DNA of 64,000 nucleotides from Bradyrhizobium zhanjiangense (GTDB taxonomy: Bacteria; Pseudomonadota; Alphaproteobacteria; Rhizobiales; Xanthobacteraceae): positions 2,563,001-2,627,000 of the forward strand of contig NZ_CP022221.1 in NCBI RefSeq assembly GCF_004114935.1. Reading direction: 5' to 3'. The notes beneath the pieces are model-generated. The model was not told the DNA's origin, made no database searches, and saw only the letters and a program-made list of their open reading frames with translations. Position numbers and translations under genes: made by a program. Below, piece by piece: positions 57,756-64,000 of the stretch (positions are counted from its first letter, which is position 1; each line of letters starts with the position of its first letter).

Positions 57756-57841
57756 GACCGGTGATCGAGCGTGGTCAAGGCCGCCAGCCGCCGAAGGCGG
57801 TGGCGCAACGCGCCAGCCTTGAGCACGGTCGATCACCGGTC
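57756..57841. repeat. Imperfect inverted repeat, 25-bp arms
   Basis: Arms 57756-57780 and 57817-57841 begin and end GACCGGTGATCGA / TCGATCACCGGTC and pair with about two mismatches. The 36-base interior has its own CCGCC/GGCGG pairing. It is adjacent to the C-terminal end of the DDE integrase relic. Confidence 0.55.
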
Positions 57842-57879
57842 TACTTCGCACCGCCGTTCCTTCATCCAGCAGCGGCGGG

Positions 57880-58990
57880 CTTTCCGGTGATGTGACGATC
57901 ACGTCGCTTTGTGCCGCGTTTTCCCCAGAGCCAAACACCAGTGCGCTTGCTTGCTCTCTGCGCCACAATTTTAGACGACGTTGAAGAGTTCGGAGTACTT
58001 TGCGCGGATAGACCCTGGGGTTTTCTGCCTGAAGGTTGGACAGGAGTTCGCTGCTGGTCTCGAACCATTCGCGCCGCTGTGGCGTAGCCTTGACGAGCGG
58101 ATCAGGGCATCGCCGCTCTCGCTTCGGCTTCTCAATTGCCCTGTCGGTCGGCGTCCCATCTTTCCACGCGATTCGCAAGCTCGACAAGAACTGTTCGATC
58201 GGCGGCATAGCAGTTGGATGGCTTGCTGGGGCGGCGTCCGTCAGATTGGCCAACTGCTCCTGCACGGCTCGGATATCGCCCAGTAAGGCGACCGGATCCA
58301 CGCCGGCATAGAATTCATTGACGCGGGCGCGGACGGCATCAGGTGTTCTTGCTTCGGCAACCAGCCGCTGATGTGGGGTCGCGGGGGCGCTGTACGTTTT
58401 GTGGACACGCGCTCCGTCGCGTTCCTTTCGTACCAATTTGAACGATGGCTGGAAAAAGTTCACCAACATGCGAGCCGAACGGTAAAGCTGAGCCAGCAAA
58501 GCGGCCGCTTCGAGCCCCTCGAATCGACGGTAGCCGACCATTCGGCGGACCACTGCTCGACAAAGACCTGATCATTCTTGCGGTAGGGGCGACAGCGCGT
58601 GAAGACGCCTCAGCCTGTTCGCAATATTCTTTCAAGGTCTCATTCATGAACATAGAGTGGTTGTCGGTGTCCAGCCCCAGGACCGCAAACGGTAGCGTTT
58701 ACCAAGTTCGGTCAGAACCGTGCTCAACAACCTCTGTTCGCGCACCAGAAGTGGCGCGCATTCAGTCCAACCGGTCGCGATGTCCGTGAGACCGAGCGTC
58801 CCCGCGCCGAAGGACCGCTGTGAGCAACAAGATCGGCCTCGACGAAACCGGGCGCAGGATCTCCCCAAGCCGCTGAAAGAGGAACAAGGATGCTGCGTCG
58901 CAGAGCACTTGCTACAGCGTTAGCGCAGAATTGGTAGGCGATCGTCGGCCGCCGCCTCACTTGCGCGATTACCGCCGATGACAAGTGCGC
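57880..58990 (-). pseudogene. DDE integrase-type transposase (ISNCY-like), fragmented
   Basis: Reading the minus strand from 58990: GDPAPGFVEADLVAHSG (Asp) and LGLTDIATGWTECAPLLVRE come first. After a frame change come LGLDTDNHS (Asp) and MFMNETLKEYCEQAE. Another change gives VRRMVGYRRFEGLEAAALLA and LNFFQPSFKL-type MLVNFFQPSFKLVRKERDGA, AMPPIEQFLSSLRIAWKDG and RKVLRTLQRRLKLWRRE. This order is that of a family of large rve-domain transposases. The N-terminal DNA-binding region is missing at about 58990, and there are at least two frameshifts. Confidence 0.78.
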
Positions 58991-59154
58991 CCCTGCCGCT
59001 CACGACCGAAGTCATGGTTAAAAACCCAAAGAAAGAAATGCAGCATTGCTGCGCCATATGGAAGAGCATGCGGTAAATCTGCTCTGTTCCCAAAAACTCG
59101 GCGAAATCATGCGCGCCCGCTTGTGCTAAATAGCATCAAAGAGGGGGACCGTCC

Positions 59155-60207
59155 ATGAACAAGCGTTTCACAAAATTATCACGCCGCACCTTCCTTGCCG
59201 GCGCCACCCTCCTTGCAGCGCCGACGGTGCTCGGGGCTCGACGTGCTGCGGCCAAATCCGATTCAGTAACGATTTCCAATTTTGGTGGATCTTATCAAGA
59301 TGCCAGCATTAAAGCGGTGTACGATCCATTCACTCAGGAAACGGGAATCAAGGTCAACATTACCCCTTGGCCGGGACTCGACAAGGTCAAGGCTATGCAG
59401 CTCACGGGTAATATCCAAATGGATGTTTTTATAGGTTCAAGCAACGACTCTGCGAGCGGATCCAAGAAGGGCTTCTGGGAGAGTCTGGATCCTTCACTGT
59501 TCGATGCCCCGGACATGGTAATTAAGCCGGATAGCGACTACGTCACATTTGAAACGTACGCCCAAGGCGTCGCATGGGATCCGGCGAAATACAGCCAAGG
59601 CAAACATCCGGCGACGTTCGTTGAATTCTTCGACATGCAAAGGTTCCCCGGACGCCGCAGTTGTCCAAAAAAACCCGGAATGCTGGAGCTGGCGCTTCTC
59701 GCTGACGGCGTTGCGGCGCAGGATATCTATCCTTTGGATTTGAATCGTGCGTTCAGGAAGCTCGATTCGATCAAGTCGAATATTGTATGGGCAGATAACA
59801 CTCCACAAACGATCTCTTTATTGCAGACTGGAGAGGTCGATTTTGGAATCAGCTTCAACAATCGGGTCAAACCGACGACCGAACCGGGCGGCGGCGTGCC
59901 CCTGGCTTTCTCCTTCGAGCAGTGCGTAATTGCTTCCGATTGTCTCTCAATCCTCAAGGGCGCACCCAACAAGGAAAACGCGATCAAATTGATCTCCTAT
60001 TACCTGCGCCCTGAAGTGCAGGCGAGATTTTTTAATATGGTGCCACTCGCACCGGTATCCAAGATGGCCGCAACGATGTTGTCACCCGAGACGCGCAAAT
60101 GGCAGCCGGACTCGAGTAAGCCCAACAATCTCGTCGTTGATGCCGTCTACTGGGTGGATAAGTACGATGCGGTAATGCGCCGGTTCCTGGAGTGGACGAT
60201 GACCTGA
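59155..60207 (+). CDS. ABC transporter substrate-binding protein, polyamine-type
   Basis: 350 residues with a Tat-like signal (LSRRTFLAGATLLAAPTVLGARRAAA) and mature start ISNFGGSYQDASIKAVYDPF. Family segments include LTGNIQMDVFIGSSN, LLQTGEVDFGISFNNRVKPT and YWVDKYDAVMRRFLEW. It resembles the 5216 protein closely near the signal but diverges inside. GAGGGGGACCGTCC before the ATG is a strong ribosome site, and the shared upstream motif lies at 59100-59112. It is the first gene of an intact four-gene importer operon. Confidence 0.92.
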   Translation: MNKRFTKLSRRTFLAGATLLAAPTVLGARRAAAKSDSVTISNFGGSYQDASIKAVYDPFTQETGIKVNITPWPGLDKVKAMQLTGNIQMDVFIGSSNDSASGSKKGFWESLDPSLFDAPDMVIKPDSDYVTFETYAQGVAWDPAKYSQGKHPATFVEFFDMQRFPGRRSCPKKPGMLELALLADGVAAQDIYPLDLNRAFRKLDSIKSNIVWADNTPQTISLLQTGEVDFGISFNNRVKPTTEPGGGVPLAFSFEQCVIASDCLSILKGAPNKENAIKLISYYLRPEVQARFFNMVPLAPVSKMAATMLSPETRKWQPDSSKPNNLVVDAVYWVDKYDAVMRRFLEWTMT

Positions 60208-60289
60208 TCGCGTCTGTCGCCGCCGTTGTGGGTCAATTCACCTCGTATCGGAACTCGATCAAATTGTGCGGGCGAGCCAAGGACCGATC

Positions 60290-61114
60290 ATGAACTCAAC
60301 AAGCAGCCTGCGCGCGCAGGCCATATTCATGTCGCCAGCCACTATGATTGCCGTGGCGATCGTGGTGCCGCCGCTTCTGTACGTCCTCTTCACCAGCATC
60401 CATGGGTCAGCATTGTCGCTGGCTGAGTTCGATGCCGTTCTGACCAGTAGTTTGTTCAGGAATACGCTGAGCAACACGCTGTTTGTTACCGGCTTGTCGT
60501 CATTGCTAAGCTTGCTACTGGGATTCATCGTTGCGTTGCACCTTTCGCGTCAGCCTGCGCGGCGAAGAAGATTCCTGATGATCTTGGTGCTGCTGCCGTT
60601 CTGGACCAGCGTGCTGGTCAAATGCTTCGCATTCATGGTTATTCTTGGGCGCGATGGGATCGTCAACACAGTCCTGAGTTGGGCCTTTCAAACAAAAGTC
60701 CAGTTGCCGCTTGTCTTCAACACGGTCGGACTCATGGTCGGTATGACCAATTATCTCGTTCCGATCGTCGTCCTGCCGGTTCTCGCCAGCCTGCTTGCGA
60801 TCGAACCCGCGGTTTACCGCGCGGCCTCGATCATGGGTGCCAAGCAAGCCCGGATGTTCTGGACAATCACAGTGCCCATGAGCCTGCCGGGCGTATTCGC
60901 TGGCCTCTTGAGCGTTGTCGTTCTGTCGCTCGGTGCCTTCATCGTCCCCGCCTTGCTGGGTGGGCCGCAGCACATGATGCTATCGAATCTCGTCAACTTC
61001 TACAATCGGGAGGTCTTAGACTGGCCGAAGGCCTGCGCAATCAGCATCGTGCTGTGCGGCACGGTCATTATTTTTGCCGCGCCCCTGGCGTTTTGGCGCG
61101 GACGTAAGGTCTAG
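60290..61114 (+). CDS. ABC transporter permease 1 (PotB-like), second operon
   Basis: 274 residues, the same length as the 6369 protein, with AQAIFMSPATMIAVAIVVPP, about six helices and the EAA loop YRAASIMGAKQARMFWTITVP. The ATG at 60290 is used because it matches the paralogue; an upstream in-frame codon at 60266 is unlikely. The gene ends GGTCTAGGAGG, so its stop is part of the next gene's ribosome site. Confidence 0.93.
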   Translation: MNSTSSLRAQAIFMSPATMIAVAIVVPPLLYVLFTSIHGSALSLAEFDAVLTSSLFRNTLSNTLFVTGLSSLLSLLLGFIVALHLSRQPARRRRFLMILVLLPFWTSVLVKCFAFMVILGRDGIVNTVLSWAFQTKVQLPLVFNTVGLMVGMTNYLVPIVVLPVLASLLAIEPAVYRAASIMGAKQARMFWTITVPMSLPGVFAGLLSVVVLSLGAFIVPALLGGPQHMMLSNLVNFYNREVLDWPKACAISIVLCGTVIIFAAPLAFWRGRKV

Positions 61115-61123
61115 GAGGCGTCC

Positions 61124-61936
61124 ATGTCCACTATCATTCACGATCCGCACTCGCGTAGATATCGTGCCCTGGGTACCGGCTTGGCGATGGTCATCTATAT
61201 GTTTCTGCTGGCGCCTCTGCTGGTGGCGATCCCCATGGCATTCGGCCCGACGAATTCGCTGACCTTTCCAACGACGGATTATTCGCTCGACTTGTTCAGA
61301 ATCTTCCTCAGTTCCCCTAGTTGGCTGGGGCCACTTTCCGAAAGCCTCAAGGTTGCGCTGGCGTCTATGGCGATTGCAATGCTTGCTGGCGTTCCCGCAG
61401 GTTACTGGATCGCGCGCCATGAATTTATGGGCAAGGGACTTATTAGCGGCGTCATCATGAGTCCGTTAATCGTCCCCCAGATTGTTATCGCCCTGGGCCT
61501 TCTTTTGTACTTCTCCTATGCTCGCATCAGCGGAACGACCCTGTCGATTGTCCTCGGTCATTTGATGCTGTCCTTGCCTTTTGTTGTCCTCATGATTGTG
61601 GCCGGAGTGAACAAACTGGATCGCGATCTCGAATTTGGCGCCGAACTCATGGGGGCTGGACCAATACGCATGTTCCTGACTGTCGTGATACCACAACTAG
61701 TTCCGTCGCTCGTGGCCGCTGCCTTCCTCGCTTTTCTGATGTCCTTCGATGAATTGACCATTTCCTGGTTTTTGACTGGTCCCAACACGGTCACGCTGCC
61801 CGTCAAAATGTACAATGAACTCCTGTGGGAGTTATCGCCAGTGGTCGCCGCCATATCCGCCTTGCTAACAGCAATTTCCCTGCTAGTCAGCATCGTCCTC
61901 ATCGCATTGAGGAAGGAGACGTCGGTCGAAATTTGA
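61124..61936 (+). CDS. ABC transporter permease 2 (PotC-like), second operon
   Basis: 270 residues starting MSTIIHDPHSRRYRALGTGL. The EAA loop is LEFGAELMGAGPIRMFLTVVIP, and the membrane segments match the 7203 protein throughout. It has a perfect AGGAGG site. Together with permease 1 it forms the transmembrane channel of this importer. Intact, with no sign of decay. Confidence 0.93.
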   Translation: MSTIIHDPHSRRYRALGTGLAMVIYMFLLAPLLVAIPMAFGPTNSLTFPTTDYSLDLFRIFLSSPSWLGPLSESLKVALASMAIAMLAGVPAGYWIARHEFMGKGLISGVIMSPLIVPQIVIALGLLLYFSYARISGTTLSIVLGHLMLSLPFVVLMIVAGVNKLDRDLEFGAELMGAGPIRMFLTVVIPQLVPSLVAAAFLAFLMSFDELTISWFLTGPNTVTLPVKMYNELLWELSPVVAAISALLTAISLLVSIVLIALRKETSVEI

Positions 61937-62078
61937 TCGAAATGGCGCGACAGTCCGAACGGACATTATTTCCCGTGGTCTAGGGATGGAGAAAGGGCAT
62001 GCAATTGAAGACATTCGCCAACATGGAAGCAACGTGGGCGCCGCACCCGATAATCTCTGCGGTGAAGAGGTAATCCGG

Positions 62079-63179
62079 ATGCATAATAGCACCGTTCTTG
62101 GTGGCCCAATCAGCCACGCGATAGGGCTGATGGGCATTTCCAAGACTTATGGCCCCGTGACGGCATTGCACCCCACCGATCTAAGTATGGTGAAAGGAGA
62201 ATTCTTGACCCTGCTCGGTCCGTCCGGGTCCGGCAAGACGACATTGCTAAACCTGATTGCGGGCGCGACTGGGCCGACGACAGGCACAATACTGCTAGAC
62301 GGACGCGACATTACCCATATGCCACCGCGTGAGAGGGGCATTGGAATGGTGTTCCAAAACTACGCTCTGATGCCGCACATGAATGTATTCGACAATGTAG
62401 CGTATCCCCTACGTTGTCGTCACGAATCTACTAAGACGATCAGCATCAAGGTAACGGAGGCGCTTGAGCGCGTCGGCCTACGCGGCTTTGAAAACCGCAA
62501 GCCGCGCCAGCTCTCGGGCGGCCAGCAACAGCGTGTCGGCATTGCGCGTTGCATCGTCTATTCGCCGGCCATCATCATGATGGATGAGCCTTTGGGGGCG
62601 CTGGACAAAAACCTGCGCGAACAGATGCAGGGGGAAATAAAGCGTCTCCACAAGGATCTGAGAACGACGCTCATCTACGTAACCCACGATCAGGAAGAAG
62701 CCTTGAACATGTCCGACCGCATCTGCCTGATGCGGATGGGAGGGATTGCCCAGCTTGGGACGCCGGACGAATTGTACTTCCACCCACGCAACCGCTTCGT
62801 CGCGGAATTCATAGGCGAATCGAACCTGATCAAGGGTCGGGTAGTCGGCAAAGACAAGGTATCGATCGCCGGAAATCGGCCCATTGAAGTTCCTATCAGG
62901 GAATGCACAGAAGGCTGTGAGCTCCTACTTATGATTCGACCGGAGAGAGTGTGCATCAGCGGCTGCGGTGAGCGTATTCCAAATGGCAGCAATGCTCTTG
63001 ATGGCGAAGTCGCAAGCACTTCGTTCATTGGCGGTATGACGCGTGTAACGGTCAAGACCGACAACGGTCTTAACATTTCGGCCAAGATGATGTCCAATCG
63101 TGCCGACTCGCGGCCCGAGCCGGGCGCGCGTGTACGCCTGTGTTGGTCAGCAGTCGATATGGTGGTGGTCGATAAATGA
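62079..63179 (+). CDS. ABC transporter ATP-binding protein (PotA-like), second operon
   Basis: 366 residues, equal in length to the ATPase at 8165, with Walker [12 protein letters not shown], signature [13 protein letters not shown], Walker [27 protein letters not shown] and a C-terminal TOBE-like domain ([21 protein letters not shown]). The ATG at 62079 is preceded by GAAGAGG. An upstream in-frame ATG at 61986 would add 31 poorly conserved residues. It ends the operon 180 bp before an IS3 copy. Confidence 0.92.
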   Translation: MHNSTVLGGPISHAIGLMGISKTYGPVTALHPTDLSMVKGEFLTLLGPSGSGKTTLLNLIAGATGPTTGTILLDGRDITHMPPRERGIGMVFQNYALMPHMNVFDNVAYPLRCRHESTKTISIKVTEALERVGLRGFENRKPRQLSGGQQQRVGIARCIVYSPAIIMMDEPLGALDKNLREQMQGEIKRLHKDLRTTLIYVTHDQEEALNMSDRICLMRMGGIAQLGTPDELYFHPRNRFVAEFIGESNLIKGRVVGKDKVSIAGNRPIEVPIRECTEGCELLLMIRPERVCISGCGERIPNGSNALDGEVASTSFIGGMTRVTVKTDNGLNISAKMMSNRADSRPEPGARVRLCWSAVDMVVVDK

Positions 63180-63359
63180 GGGATCCTTTCCTTGCCAAGC
63201 ATCGCCAAGGCGTGTCTCTCTCAGAGAGATGACCTGAAGTAAGTAACTTCGATCGTTTAAGGCTTACGCGCGGGGCTCTTTCTTGTTGCCGCGATGCCGC
63301 AGCATTCCGGTAGTCAATCTTGAGGTCTTAAGAGCAATAATCGCGCCTCAGCGGGTGTG

Positions 63360-64000
63360 TGACCTGCCACTGCATTTTCATCCAGCGGCAGTTAGAGTCT
63401 CGGGGTTTTGTACGCCAAGTGGCGCGGATGGAGCAACGGACGATCGGCGGAGCTGGTCGGGGTTGCGCAGCCGATCGTCCGTTGCGGTGAGGTGGGCGGC
63501 GTAGGCCGCGGGGGTCAGGTATTTCAGCGACGAGTGGGGACGCTGGAGATTGTAGTCGGCGACCCAGTTGGCGATCTTGGCGCGGGCGTCAACGAGATCG
63601 AAGAACAGGGTCTCGTTGAGTAGCTCATCGCGCATCCGGCCATTGAAACTCTCGACGAAGCCGTTCTGCATCGGCTTTCCCGGCGCAATGAAGTGCCAAT
63701 CGATGGCTGCGTCCTTGCACCAAGCGAGCATGGCGTTGCAGGTGAATTCGGTGCCATGGTCGGACACGATCATTCCTGGCTTGCCGCGTCGCTCGACGAT
63801 TGCCGTCAGTTCGCGGGCCACGCGCCGCCCCGAGATCGACGTCTCCGGAATGGCGCCCAGGCATTCCTTGGTGACGTCGTCGACGATGTTGAGGATGCGG
63901 AAGCGTCGGCCATTGGCGAACTGGTCGTGGACGAAGTCCAGCGACCAGCGCGCGTTCGGCCTCGCCTCGACCAGGATCGGGGCACGGGTCCGCACGGCCT
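63360..64000 (-). mobile_element. IS3-family element, second copy, cut by window end
   Basis: It begins with the terminal repeat TGACCTGCCACTGC and matches 46050-46690 with two base differences, both in the orfB 3' end (CTCGGGG for CTTGAGG). Same orientation as the first copy. Only the orfB 3' part lies inside the window. The bases before it (TGTG) would be the target repeat, to be compared with the far end outside the window. Confidence 0.93.
63378..64000 (-). CDS. IS3-family transposase OrfB, C-terminal part
   Basis: This is the C-terminal two thirds of the same transposase as at 46068-47000. It contains [19 protein letters not shown] and [20 protein letters not shown] (the three catalytic acidic residues) and ends GVQNPETLTAAG, where the other copy has [12 protein letters not shown]. 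It continues beyond the window. No break is visible. Confidence 0.9.
   Translation of the reverse strand, partial: AVRTRAPILVEARPNARWSLDFVHDQFANGRRFRILNIVDDVTKECLGAIPETSISGRRVARELTAIVERRGKPGMIVSDHGTEFTCNAMLAWCKDAAIDWHFIAPGKPMQNGFVESFNGRMRDELLNETLFFDLVDARAKIANWVADYNLQRPHSSLKYLTPAAYAAHLTATDDRLRNPDQLRRSSVAPSAPLGVQNPETLTAAG

Noticed and set aside
46050..64000. Composite transposon bounded by the two IS3 copies
   Set aside because: The left IS has identical 4-bp repeats on both of its own sides, as expected for a single insertion; the right end is outside the window. Kept only as a recombination possibility.
1..64000. CRISPR arrays, tRNA or rRNA genes, replication origin, integrase attachment site at a tRNA
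   Set aside because: Reading both strands I saw no regularly spaced repeats, cloverleaf-like tRNA ends, rRNA sequence, rep/par genes or iterons.

Overview
The window looks like a decaying, insertion-sequence-rich accessory island (genomic island or plasmid segment) of an alphaproteobacterium. Several features point to the Hyphomicrobiales, perhaps a Bradyrhizobium relative: a recombinase-in-trio (RIT) element, IS66 elements with passenger genes, a DUF6894-type small protein, and beta-ketoadipate genes with rhizobial-style start regions. This assignment is an inference from gene style. No rRNA, tRNA or core housekeeping locus is present; the only core-gene trace is a HemJ-like fragment.

Layout, left to right. 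1-530: frameshifted IS630-family transposase. 614-2264: a small cupin-like gene split by an IS3-family element with a 4-bp target duplication. 2514-4063: cytochrome P450 plus putidaredoxin-type ferredoxin. 5216-9265: intact four-gene polyamine-type (PotABCD-like) ABC importer. 9643-10884: an M24-fold enzyme that resembles the DMSP lyase DddP. 11449-12330: broken substrate-binding-protein (SBP) gene. 12975-16977: flavin-dependent LLM monooxygenase, zinc-free MDR reductase and class II aldolase-like protein. 17050-19870: a HemJ scrap and a large, multiply broken CehA/McbA-type metallohydrolase. 20233-24090: an IS66 transposase relic with a complete RIT element nested inside it. 26072-29561: a second, almost identical copy of the 5118-9281 ABC operon in which every gene is broken. 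30346-36271: benzoylformate-decarboxylase-like enzyme, alpha/beta hydrolase, two flavin reductases and an SDR. 37432-40334: DUF6894-like protein, broken 3-oxoadipyl-CoA thiolase, intact pcaI/pcaJ. 41030-44640: an alpha-hydroxy-acid dehydrogenase relic, IS66 and IS110 remains. 44788-45849: lone intact SBP. 46050-47317: IS3-family element. 47678-49500: broken second P450, intact second ferredoxin, truncated ferredoxin reductase. 49500-54700: IS256, IS3 and IS66 remains. 54708-57615: N-truncated, frameshifted fused permease and ATPase. 57880-58990: DDE integrase relic. 59155-63179: an intact diverged ABC operon. 63360-64000: start of another copy of the 46050 IS.

Functionally, the intact genes combine solute import (two complete ABC systems plus an orphan SBP), oxygenation (P450/ferredoxin; LLM with flavin reductases), and carbon-chain or ring catabolism (decarboxylase, SDR, aldolase, 3-oxoadipate CoA-transferase). 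This fits uptake and degradation of one or more small, probably nitrogen- or sulfur-containing organic compounds; the actual substrates cannot be read from sequence. The island has been shuffled by duplication and IS insertion. Many of the frameshifts are single-base losses in G or C runs, so some pseudogene calls could be sequencing artefacts.
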